In this document: in pieces, positions 48,394 to 57,517 of the stretch
Layout: every line of letters begins with the position of its first letter
Numbering within the stretch: the first letter of the stretch is position 1
Assembly: GCA_016711125.1 (NCBI GenBank)
Contig: JADJTQ010000014.1
Span: 1-64,000 of the forward strand
Length of the DNA stretch: 64,000 nucleotides
Reading direction: 5' to 3'
From: Saprospiraceae bacterium
GTDB lineage: Bacteria > Bacteroidota > Bacteroidia > Chitinophagales > Saprospiraceae
Position numbers and translations under genes: made by a program
The notes under the pieces: model-generated
Told to the model about the DNA's origin: nothing
The model's database searches: none
The model's input: the letters and a program-made list of their open reading frames with translations, nothing else

Positions 48394-48424
48394 AGCCCGC
48401 GATCTGACATTTCAAATCCGGGCT
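48394..48424 (+). terminator. Possible terminator after the Mla-type operon
   Basis: AGCCCG (48394-48399) and CGGGCT (48419-48424) can pair across a 19-base loop, flanked on the left by an A run. There is no clear T tract, so the assignment is weak. Confidence 0.3.
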
Positions 48425-48652
48425 ATTCGACTAAGGTCTCAAAATAAGAAAACTACATCTTTATCAAAGAATCTCACTTAAGAGATAGATACTCAAGTAT
48501 TTAAAGGTTAACGCTTTTTTTAATAAAAAGGTTTACATTCTTAACGGTAACATATATAAAAAATTACCAATTAAAGATTTAACAAATATATTGTCTACAA
48601 ACGGCTTATCCTAGTATTTTGTGTACTTGTCAAATAAAATTTATCCACACCA

Positions 48653-48922
48653 ATGCAAATAACTGTTGAAATAAGCTTCTATCCGTTGCACCAATCCTTT
48701 GGCTCTCAAATCCTTGAGTTCGTCCGATACCTCCAAGGTCACTCAGAACTCGAAGTGAAGACAAATAGCATGAGTACTCAGATATCGGGAGACTTTGATA
48801 CGGTCATGGAGAGGGTCACCTCGGCATTGAAACAAGGTTTTTCAAGCGAAATCAAAACGGTCGCGGTGATGAAGATATTTAATGAAGGGCTACAACTGGA
48901 GTGGCTAAATCTGTCTCTATAG
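48653..48922 (+). CDS. Thiamine-binding / MTH1187-YkoF-like protein
   Basis: This 89-residue protein shows the ferredoxin-like pattern of the MTH1187/YkoF family: TVEISFYPLHQSFGSQILEF, LEVKTNSMSTQISGDFDTVM and KTVAVMKIF. Family members bind thiamine or related compounds in the cytoplasm. No thiamine transport or synthesis gene is adjacent, so the ligand is an inference. The start at 48653 fits the family. Confidence 0.7.
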   Translation: MQITVEISFYPLHQSFGSQILEFVRYLQGHSELEVKTNSMSTQISGDFDTVMERVTSALKQGFSSEIKTVAVMKIFNEGLQLEWLNLSL

Positions 48923-48951
48923 CATCCTCAACAGGATCAATCTAACTGTGA

Positions 48952-49347
48952 TCAGGACCGGATTTGACCAGCGTCGACAAGAGTTTGATCACCTCGAAGG
49001 CACTGAATCTTGCAACTGCTTTCATTGGAACTTGCCTTTTCCTCGCTTGACCTAGCTACAAATATTCCATTATGGTGATCAAACTCCACCTCCTGATAAC
49101 TGACAGTTCCGGTATCATTGCAAAGGGTTTTGCGTAGAAATTTGGAGGAATGGTTTTCTGTACTGCGAATCTGAATGATATCCTGGTCGAAAGAAACCAT
49201 GGACCTTGTACAAGAAGACAAGCAATGTTTTCTACTGGAATAACTGTCACAAGATGCTTGTTTAGATGCACTGCAATTTTGTGCCAGCATTGTTGAAGTG
49301 TTAAGGCAAAGAATTCCAAAAAACATAATGTTGATCAAAGCTTTCAT
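48952..49347 (-). CDS. Small secreted Cys-rich protein, unknown function
   Basis: I do not recognise this family. The chosen start (49347) opens a signal peptide, MKALINIMFFGILCLNTSTM, ending near LAQ; the frame is open to an ATG at 49374. The mature part of about 110 residues has eight Cys, many close together near the N-terminus (CSASKQASCDSYSSRKHCLS), suggesting disulfides. It stands alone and reads towards the thiamine-binding-like gene. Confidence 0.5.
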   Translation of the reverse strand: MKALINIMFFGILCLNTSTMLAQNCSASKQASCDSYSSRKHCLSSCTRSMVSFDQDIIQIRSTENHSSKFLRKTLCNDTGTVSYQEVEFDHHNGIFVARSSEEKASSNESSCKIQCLRGDQTLVDAGQIRS

Positions 49348-49478
49348 GCGATTCAGTTTGTTTAATTCTTTCAATGTTAGTACTTATTTCGGATAGATGC
49401 AAGGCATCAACTCCGGTTATCATATAATTAATTATCGTAAAATAACCTAGGATCATCAAATACGATTAATTTTGGTTG

Positions 49479-49943
49479 ATGTCTAAGAAGCTGAGGAGAT
49501 TTGATAACGTCATTGCAAGTGCAGGCAGCATCATTATGATGTTTCTTTTTGTGAATGCTTGCAAATCAATCGCGTTTAACCCAGCAACCTATGCCGATAA
49601 CTTGTTGACAATTGGTGAAGGAGGCGGTTTCACTGGTAAGGAAACAAGGTATTTTTTCACCAAAAGGGGCCAGGTTTTTATGCAGGCAGGGCGAGACACC
49701 TCACTTATTGAAATGCCATCCGTAGACCGAAAGATCGTTAGCCAGGCAATCAGCACAATCCAACAACTGGATCTGGTCAACTATTCTTATCAAAACCCAG
49801 GTAATGTCTATAAATTTCTTCATGTAAAATTGGACGGCAAAGAAAACCGGATTGTCTGGGGTTCTGCTAACGATGGGGTAAAGCCTGCTTGCCCCGATCT
49901 CTATCATCTTTTACATCAATCACTGAAAAATACACGTAACTAA
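49479..49943 (+). CDS. Lipoprotein of unknown function, upstream of the M4 protease
   Basis: This 154-residue protein starts with a signal sequence and a lipobox (VNACKS, Cys about residue 27). The mature part includes GEGGGFTGKETRYFFTKRGQ and GSANDGVKPACPDLYHLL. I know no function for it. Its stop overlaps the start of the protease gene (TAATG at 49941-49945), so the two are probably translated from one message. An inhibitor, chaperone or anchor of the protease is conceivable but not shown. Confidence 0.6.
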   Translation: MSKKLRRFDNVIASAGSIIMMFLFVNACKSIAFNPATYADNLLTIGEGGGFTGKETRYFFTKRGQVFMQAGRDTSLIEMPSVDRKIVSQAISTIQQLDLVNYSYQNPGNVYKFLHVKLDGKENRIVWGSANDGVKPACPDLYHLLHQSLKNTRN

Positions 49944-52900
49944 TGAATAAACGTTTTTTGACATTCGTTTCACTTTTACTCTTCGTATTTAACCAAAGTC
50001 ACGCTCAGTGGCAAAAAAAAGAGCAGCGGGGTAAAGTCGATATAGCGGCTCTTAACCTTCAACCGATCGTGATGGATCAATCTCCAAACACCAGAACTCA
50101 AAGATTTAAGGGGGTGTTGCATTATCAAGCGATACCTGGAGCCATCCTTAGTCTTGATCCGGGCGTCAATGTCAGGATAAAAATGACCAATGCTGGAGGA
50201 AGTATTTGGGCAGAAGGTAATCTAACTTCCAATAGTTCATCCCGAGACCTGGATCGGTCTGCTCAGCGGAATGTGATGATCAAGCACGCCCTGGTAAAAA
50301 GTGGCTACCCTGCCGATCTGACATTGCAGGAAATGGCAAGAAGTCAGGAAAAAAGTTGGGAGCACTATAAGATGCAACACATGGTCGAAGGCATTCCTGT
50401 TTGGGCCAATGAGTTGACCCTGCATGTGAAGGATCAGGACTTTTCAGCTAATGGGTCACCTTTCAAGGGAGATTTTCGCGCCGAAGAATCTTGTGGTAAC
50501 CCAATCGCAAGCTGAAATCCAGACCATCAATGAGTTGGAAAGCAACGGTATTAAAGTATTTTCAAAAGAAAAAAAGCAAGAATTAGCTTTATTGCTCGAG
50601 GATGACATGAGAGAACTTGTCTGGTATGCTCATGAAGGTCAATTTAAACTTGCCTGGCATTTGACTTTTCATCCCAATTTGGCTAGCCGCTGGGAATATT
50701 TCATAGATGCCAATAATGGCTCAGTTTTAGAGAAGCATGAAAGCCTTTGTAAAGTTCATGATTTACCACCTCATTTTTTTGACGGCAAGTCAGTGGGCAC
50801 CGGTATCGACTTGAACGGTGCCAATCAAGCGGTACAGACTTATCAGATTGGGGATATTCATACACTCATCGACGCATCGCGCACAGATATGTTTGATCCG
50901 AAAGGAGCCATCCCCAGCAATCCCATCGGTACGATCATTACCCTGGATGCTGTAAATACCTTTCCAGGAGGAGATGATTTTAGCTATAAAGATCTGATTT
51001 CGAATGGTACAACCTGGAATAATCCGGATGCGGTTTCAGCTCATATCAACGCAGCGACAGCCTATGAATACTTTCGTACAACCTTCAACCGGATCAGTAT
51101 CAATGGAAAAGGAGGCAATATCATATCGCTCATTAATGTGGCTGATGAGGATGGAGAAAGAATGGACAATGCATTTTGGAACGGCCAAGCTATCTTTTAT
51201 GGCCGAGGTAAACAGGCCTTTTCCTCACCTCTTGCCCGAGGGTTGGATGTTGCTGCTCATGAACTGGGTCACGGGGTGATCCAGACAACTGCCAACCTTG
51301 AATATCAGGGTGAGTCGGGAGCGCTAAATGAATCATTTGCCGATGTATTTGGAGTCATTGTAGAAAATGAAGACTGGTTGATTGGGGAAGATATTGTGAA
51401 TAAAGACTTTTTTAAAAAGGCCCTGCGCGACATGGCCGACCCTCACAATGGCGGGAGTAGCTTAAATGATAATGGGTGGCAGCCTGCTCATTATGATGAA
51501 CGCTATACTGGAGAGGAAGACAATGGTGGAGTGCACATTAATAGTGGAATCGCCAATAAAGCTTTTTACCTTTTTGCCACCAGTGAGAATGTAGGAGTTG
51601 AGGTTGCCGAGCAAGTTTATTACAACGTCTTAACTAATTATCTGACCCGATCGAGTCAATTTGTCGATATGCGTGTGGCCGTTATTGCAGCGGCAAAAGC
51701 CATGTTTAATGATCAGGTTGCCCAGCGTGCTGCAAGCGCATTTGATCAGGTGGGGATCATTGGTGATCAGACAGGAAATTATACCGAAGATGTAGAGATC
51801 AATCCTGGACAGGACTTCATCGTAGTAACCAATGTTGATGACGGCTTATTGCATCTGGTCGACGCACAAGGTAATGACCTGATAAATGCTCCGTTATCGC
51901 AAGTGCCTCCCCGTAATCCACCTTCGATTACCGATGATGGGGGGACAATCGTTTATGTTGCTGAAGATAAAACGATGCATTTTATCCGGTTTGATTGGAA
52001 TGCCGGCACCTTCACTGAGGGCACACTTGAGCCAAATAAGGTTTGGAGAAACATAGCGATCTCCAAAGATGGATCGAAGGTCGCTGGTATCCTGGATATG
52101 GAAAGCGACTCCATCATTGTGTTTTCGCTGGAACTGGGCAATTTCAGGACTTATGAGTTATTTAATCCAACCACTTCCGATGCCAATATCAACACTGGAG
52201 ATGTATTATTTGCTGATGCGCTGGAGTGGGATCACTCGGGCGAATTCCTCATGTATGACGCGTTTAATTCACTCAAGAAATTTGGTTCAGTTGAAGCTAT
52301 CTCCTACTGGGATATTGGTTTTATCCGGGTTTGGGACGAAGCGGTCAATAATTATGGAGATGGATTTATTACAAAGCTATTTTCGGGTTTGCCGGAACAA
52401 ATCAGTGTCGGAAATCCAACTTTTGCGAAAAATTCACCCTATGTCATTGCGTTTGACTACCTCGATGAATCCATTTCTGAAACTGCTTTCAGCATCTTAG
52501 GAGTTAATATTGAGACATTTGATATAGGAACCATTTACGAAAACACCACTCCGGGTTATCCCAGTTTTTCGAGATCAGATGATCAGATCATCTTTAATGC
52601 AGAAGGTCAAGATCAGACTACCTTCTTTGATGTGGTAGGGGCCATTGCCCTTGCACCTGATAAAATTAATGGTCACGGTGATGCCAGTGTTTTCTTGCAG
52701 GATGCCCTGTGGGGAGAATGGTTTAGCAATGGAGATCGCCAATTGGTGAAGATTTTGGAAGGTGACCACGAAGATTCTGAATTGAAATTGTATCCAAACC
52801 CGGTTGAACATACGCTTCACCTTGAAGCAGACTGGTTGCAAAACCCGTCTGACCTGGCAATTGAGTTGCTAGGATTAGATGGAAAATTGCTTCGGAGAAT

Positions 52901-53021
52901 TGAGCATCCTGGTGGTAGCAAAATACTAGATATTAAAATTGATGATCTCCAGCCCGGCCTCTATTTTCTGAAGTTAAGGAGCAAAACAGTGAACAGGATC
53001 TACAAAGTGATGAAAAACTAG
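49943..53021 (+). CDS. Thermolysin-like (M4) metalloprotease with type IX secretion C-terminus (frameshifted)
   Basis: The first frame (49943-50515) holds a signal peptide (FLTFVSLLLFVFNQSHAQW) and the FTP-type propeptide. The second (50451-53021) contains the rest of the propeptide (KLAWHLTFHP), the catalytic domain with the zinc motif HELGH, the third ligand in ALNESFADVFG and the active-site His in GGVHINSG. A beta-propeller-like region of about 250 residues follows, and then a type IX sorting domain (LKLYPNPVEHTLHLEAD at its start, LQPGLYFLKL near the end). The frameshift lies between 50451 and 50515. The full protein has about 1025 residues and should be exported through the type IX system. 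Its substrate is unknown. Confidence 0.88.
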
Positions 53022-53027
53022 ACCCGT

Positions 53028-54033
53028 ATGGGTATTGGGGTACAGTCACTTAAAGTTTTAATCATCCGGTTCAGTTCGATAGGTGATATAGTCCTCACCA
53101 GCCCGGTAGCGAGGTGCATTAAAAATCAGACCGGGGCTGAGATACATTATCTGACCAAAGAGGCTTTTGTCGATATTGTAAGACCATCTCCCTACATAGA
53201 TAAGGTCTTTTCGATCAAAAAAAGAGTTACTGAAGTATCGAAAGCACTTAAGTTCGAAAATTATGACCTAGTCATTGACCTTCATAATAACTTGCGCAGT
53301 AGAGAGGTGCGATTGCGACTGGGTAAGAAGGTTCTGAGCTTTGAGAAGGCCAATATTGTCAAGTGGTGTTTGGTCCGTTTTAAAAGTCGAAATATGGTAG
53401 CCGGTCACATCGTAGACCGTTATATGAAGGCCCTTAGAAGTTTGAATGTCAGTTACGATGGGTCAGGTCTCGACTATTTCTTGCAACCGGAGGGCACCAA
53501 CTTACCTCGTATAGCAAAACCCTACATTTGTTTTGCCATTGGTGGTACTCACTTTACAAAAAGACTGCCTGTAGCTAAGATCATTGAAGTATGCAGCGGG
53601 CTTTCCCCAACCAGTTTATTTGTTGGGGGGTCAAACCGATCAAGTGATCGGCAATGAAATTGTAAACCAGGTGCCTGCGGCGTTTAATCTTTGCGGTTTG
53701 CTGAGCCTTTCAGACAGTGCCCGGGTGGTCAGGGATGCAGCGTTGATACTGACCCATGACACAGGAATAATGCATATAGCAGCAGCTTTTCGACGGCCAA
53801 TCATCAGTATTTGGGGCAATACGATTCCACAATTTGGGATGTATCCATTTTTACCGATACCTCAAACTACCGATTATCATGTAGTTGAAGTTGATAAGCT
53901 ACCTTGTCGACCTTGCTCAAAGATCGGATATGAGACCTGCCCTAAAGGCCATTTTAATTGCATGCAGCAGCAAGATATTGATCTGATTCTCATGCTGGCA
54001 AAACAAGAATTATCGAAGATTCATCACATTTGA
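53028..54033 (+). CDS. Family 9 glycosyltransferase, heptosyltransferase-like (one frameshift)
   Basis: The N-terminal domain starts KVLIIRFSSIGDIVLTSPV, typical of ADP-heptose:LPS heptosyltransferases. The C-terminal domain carries LTHDTGIMHIAAAFRRPIIS and YETCPKGHFNCM. The break is at the C run 53605-53608; with three C instead of four the protein reads SGLSQPVYLLGGQTDQVI. The whole enzyme has about 335 residues. It is expected to add a heptose-like sugar to lipopolysaccharide core on the inner side of the cytoplasmic membrane. It begins six bases after the protease stop. Confidence 0.85.
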
Positions 54034-54126
54034 TCTGAAGAGTTCTTAGTTTTATCCTTTCTATGGCTCTCATTGAAACCATATAGAGCATTATTCTATT
54101 ATACATTGTAAATAAACAGAAGAAGC

Positions 54127-54948
54127 ATGAATCAACCTAAAATGATGCGGCTAGCAATTATCGGATTTCTCGCACTGATGGGATTTCTGGTATTAACAAA
54201 TACTACATTCCTTACGATTGATCCTGGAGAAAAAGGAGTACTCTTCAAACCCTTTGGTGGTGGTCTGATGAAAGACCATTTGTATGACCAGGGTTTTCAT
54301 CTTGTGGCTCCCTGGAACAAAATGTTTATCTACGACGTGCGGATTCAGGAGGATTTTGAAAAAATGCAAGTCTTGTCAAAAAATGGATTGCAAATCGAGA
54401 TCGAACTGACTTATCTGTTCAGTCCGATCATTGACAAGATAGGTTATCTGCATGAGGAGATTGGCATTGATTATCTGAATCGGATTGTAAAACCTCAGAT
54501 TCGATCAGCGACCCGGGAGGTGATCGGTAAGTATTTGCCGGAAGAACTCTACTCTACTCAGAGAGAAGCCATTCAAACGGAGATCTTTCAGCAGACAAAG
54601 GCAAGTGCCGGAGCCAAAAATATTGCAATTGATGCGATTTTGATACGGGAGGTGCGTCTTCCATTGACGCTGCAAGAAGCTATTGAGCGAAAGTTAAAAG
54701 AAGAGCAGTCGTCACTTGAATACGAATATAAATTAACCCGTGAAAAACAAGAGGCAGAGAGGATCATCATCGAAGCCAAGGCCAAAGCAGAGGCCAACAG
54801 CATATTGAGCTCAAGTCTGACCGATCGTATCTTACAGGACAAGGGAATTGATGCCACCCTGGCGCTGGCAAATTCACCAAATTCTAAAGTGGTAATTATT
54901 GGTAGCAGCGACAAAGGCTTACCGCTGATATTAGGGGCAAGCAATTGA
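54127..54948 (+). CDS. Prohibitin/SPFH (band 7) membrane protein
   Basis: This 273-residue protein has an N-terminal membrane helix (LAIIGFLALMGFLVLTNTT) and a band 7/prohibitin domain: IDPGEKGVLFKPFGGGL, NRIVKPQIRSATREVIGKY and IREVRLPLTLQEAIERKL. A coiled-coil region follows (EAERIIIEAKAKAEANSI). Prohibitin-like proteins form ring or cage assemblies in the membrane and modulate proteases such as FtsH. No ftsH is nearby. The frame is complete. Confidence 0.88.
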   Translation: MNQPKMMRLAIIGFLALMGFLVLTNTTFLTIDPGEKGVLFKPFGGGLMKDHLYDQGFHLVAPWNKMFIYDVRIQEDFEKMQVLSKNGLQIEIELTYLFSPIIDKIGYLHEEIGIDYLNRIVKPQIRSATREVIGKYLPEELYSTQREAIQTEIFQQTKASAGAKNIAIDAILIREVRLPLTLQEAIERKLKEEQSSLEYEYKLTREKQEAERIIIEAKAKAEANSILSSSLTDRILQDKGIDATLALANSPNSKVVIIGSSDKGLPLILGASN

Positions 54949-55065
54949 TCTTGTCAGTCCGCTGATGAAAACTGAGTTTGATAAGAGCAGATCATACGGA
55001 AACTCAAAAGATTGATGCTTCACTTGATCGAATATTGACTTATGAAATGAGTTAGCTAGAAATAA

Positions 55066-55096
55066 CTTGTCTTTTTCTATAAAAATTTTATCTTTG
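55066..55096 (+). promoter_or_regulatory. Promoter of the bL31B gene, Bacteroidota type
   Basis: TATCTTTG at 55089-55096 matches the -7 consensus TAnnTTTG exactly. CTTG at 55066-55069, 19 bases upstream, fits the -33 box (TTTG with one mismatch). A start point near 55103 would leave a leader of about 16 bases before the ATG at 55119. Confidence 0.6.
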
Positions 55097-55118
55097 CATC
55101 CCATTAAGAAATTGTGAT

Positions 55119-55403
55119 ATGAAGAAGGATATTCACCCAAGCAACTATCGAATGGTAGTTTTTAAAGATTTCTCTTGTGATGAAGCATTCATGACTAAAA
55201 GTTGTGCTGCAACCCGGGACAAGATAGTCTGGGAAGACGGTAAGGAGTATCCGCTGATCAAATTGGAAATTTCTAGTAAGTCACACCCTTTCTTTACCGG
55301 CAAGATGAAATTTATCGATACTGCAGGTAGAATCGATAAGTTTAACAAGAAATTTGCTAAATCAAGATTCACTAAGCAAGAATCAGAATCAGAAACAGAA
55401 TGA
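55119..55403 (+). CDS. rpmE2: 50S ribosomal protein L31 type B
   Basis: This 94-residue ribosomal protein begins MKKDIHPSNYRMVVFKDFSC and contains EISSKSHPFFTGK and IDKFNKKFAKSRF, all typical of bL31. It lacks the CxxC pairs of the zinc-binding type A form, so it is type B. Its own promoter and terminator make it a single-gene unit. Confidence 0.93.
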   Translation: MKKDIHPSNYRMVVFKDFSCDEAFMTKSCAATRDKIVWEDGKEYPLIKLEISSKSHPFFTGKMKFIDTAGRIDKFNKKFAKSRFTKQESESETE

Positions 55404-55442
55404 GGCTAGAACTCAATAAATTATATTCAGTTTTTTTGAAAG

Positions 55443-55472
55443 AAAGCCTCATGATTTCATGGGGCTTTTTTT
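55443..55472 (+). terminator. Intrinsic terminator of the bL31B gene
   Basis: AAAGCCTCATGA (55443-55454) pairs with TCATGGGGCTTT (55457-55468) with one G-T pair, and the T run extends to 55472. The next gene begins at 55480, directly after it. Confidence 0.8.
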
Positions 55473-55479
55473 AATAACC

Positions 55480-56675
55480 ATGCACATCATTCTTTTTGAT
55501 ACCGATCTACGTGAAGCCCTCCTTCCATTTACTTATACCAGACCGGTATGTGAATTAAGGATTGGTGTGCTGACCATTCGCGAGAAGTGGCAAAGGATGC
55601 TTGCCGCAACGTCTGTGAGTTATATTACTACCGAACATCTGGAGCCGATATACCCCATTCAAATCCATGACGATAATATTTTGATCAACGGAGCTTTGTT
55701 ACCTAACCAAAATTTTATCGCAATACTCAAAACATTACAATCAGGGGAGGCTCTTATGCTGCAAGGTGAGCTGATTGCTGCAAGACTCTCCAGAAGAAGC
55801 TTTGAAAAACTCTTGGTCAAACAGGATCTTGAAGATCTGGTTGGCTATGAAGTTGATCCCACAACGGTCAATCTTCTAGAGTCCATCACCGCAATCACCG
55901 AAATGAGTACGGAGCAGATTTCTGGCGATATGTTTTTACTGGATCAAGAACAACATGTACCGAAGGTATTGACATATTGGGTGCACATCCGGTATTTATT
56001 CACCCCGATGCGCGGGTTGAGCGTGCTTATATCAATGCCAGTGATGGCCCCGTTTATATCGGCCCCGGTGCTTTGATTATGGATGGTGTTAAATTACGAG
56101 GCCCGGTCAGTATTGGCGCCGGATCGATAGTAAAAAGCCATGCTTATTTTTCGAAAGGTGTATGTATTGGCCCAGCTTGCGAAGTTGGAGGTGAGATCAA
56201 ACAGAGTGTTTTTTTAGGACATTCGAATAAATCTCACGAAGGGTATATTGGCGATTCTGTTATAGGGGAATGGTGTAATCTCGGGGCACTGACTACTAAT
56301 TCCAATCTTCGGAATAGCTTTACTGATATTAAAGTATGGAACTATAGCAAGGGGGTTGCCGAATCCAGTGGCAAGCGAAAGTGCGGGTTTTTTATGGGAG
56401 ATTACAGCCGGACCGCAATTCTCACTCAAATGAACGCTGGTACAGTCATCGGAGTATCTTGTCACATCTATGGACAGGGCACGGTACCTGCTTTTTTACC
56501 CTCATTTACCTGGGGTGGCACCGATAATCTGGTAGAATATCAACTGGAGAAGGCGGTGGAAGCAATCCGTGTTTTTCGGTCTTTTAAGGATACTCAGACA
56601 AGCGATGATGTCAAAAAGACCATTTCTGCAATCTTTGGGCTGACTGCCCAATATCGGCTAGCCCATAGCTCATGA
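55480..56675 (+). CDS. GlmU-like sugar nucleotidyltransferase/acyltransferase-type protein (frameshifted)
   Basis: The first frame begins at 55480 with HIILFDTDLREALLPFTYTR, the Bacteroidota GlmU-related putative sugar nucleotidyltransferase. The second frame (from about 55977) is a left-handed beta-helix: VFIHPDARVERAYINASDGP, YIGPGALIMDG, IGAGSIVKSHAYFS, IGEWCNLGALTTNSNLRN. The junction near 55965-55980 needs one base to join the frames. The full protein has about 400 residues. It lacks the GGxGTRL-type motif of classical GlmU, so the enzymatic activity is uncertain. The stop overlaps the start of the next gene (ATGA). Confidence 0.78.
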
Positions 56676-57343
56676 CGGGGCCCAAAGTACACTGGTGGCA
56701 ACGATTGTTAAGTTTTGTCATGGAAGTGCCCCTTCAGAATGTCGAAGGTGAGTACAATCCCTATTTGCAGGTAAGTCTGGTTCGAAACCGGTTTCAGCTC
56801 TCCACACAAAATGCCATTTACTCGTTTGATGATCTATATCTCAATTTCAGCAGGGCTTTTGAGAAAGTTGATCTGCCGCCCAATGATGCTTCATTGCTGT
56901 TGTTGGGACTGGGTCTTGGGAGCATTCCTTTTATTCTGGAGAACAAGTTTGATCGCAAATACCAAATTACCGCTGTGGAGTTTGACGAAGCTGTCATCAG
57001 TTTGGCCACGACGTTTACTTTTCCCCGATTGATTCAAAAGATCCAGGTTATCCATGCTGATGCGGAGATCTATGTACAGATGGATCGCAAACACTACGAT
57101 TTCCTAATTGTTGATCTTTTCCTTGATGATGTCATACCTCCGTATTTCGAATCCAATGAAGGCTTGCGAAATTTGAAGAAGTTATTGAATCCGGGAGGAA
57201 TGATTTTAATTAACCGATTGTATCGCAACGCTTCTGACCGACAGAAGACCGGGAATTTTTACAACGGTACCTTTCTGAGTGTATTTCACAATGGATACCA
57301 CCTCGATGTTGATGGCAATTGGATATTAGTGGGTAAGGGCTAA
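56672..57343 (+). CDS. SAM-dependent methyltransferase / spermidine synthase-like protein
   Basis: This 223-residue protein has the Rossmann core of class I methyltransferases: SLLLLGLGLGSIPFIL for the AdoMet-binding loop, ITAVEFDEAVISLA for the acidic ribose contact, and YDFLIVDLFLDDVIPPYF for the post-IV Asp. The last two resemble spermidine synthase-like proteins. It overlaps the GlmU-like gene by four bases and is surely co-transcribed with it, but the common task is not evident. Confidence 0.75.
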   Translation: MTGPKVHWWQRLLSFVMEVPLQNVEGEYNPYLQVSLVRNRFQLSTQNAIYSFDDLYLNFSRAFEKVDLPPNDASLLLLGLGLGSIPFILENKFDRKYQITAVEFDEAVISLATTFTFPRLIQKIQVIHADAEIYVQMDRKHYDFLIVDLFLDDVIPPYFESNEGLRNLKKLLNPGGMILINRLYRNASDRQKTGNFYNGTFLSVFHNGYHLDVDGNWILVGKG

Positions 57344-57380
57344 AAAAAAACCACAGTACCCCTTTTGATACTGCGGCTTT
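57342..57380. terminator. Terminator region between the methyltransferase and nagB genes
   Basis: CCACAGTA (57351-57358) and TACTGCGG (57369-57376) form a stem with one mismatch. A run of nine A precedes it (57342-57350) and a short T run follows, so it can act in both directions, better for the minus strand, where the A run reads as nine T. Confidence 0.55.
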
Positions 57381-57517
57381 TACGAACACACTCAAAACTA
57401 TTTTTCATACGCAATATAGAGCATTTTACATATATCATCCAAACCTTAAGTCATTTTTTTTCGAATTTTAACATAAAAAGTGACTTCCTTAGAGATTTAC
57501 TCATGATGAATCGTCAA

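Noticed and set aside
55459..55479. Upstream start for the GlmU-like gene
   Set aside because: The codons lie inside the bL31B terminator stem. The ATG at 55480 begins the conserved N-terminus.
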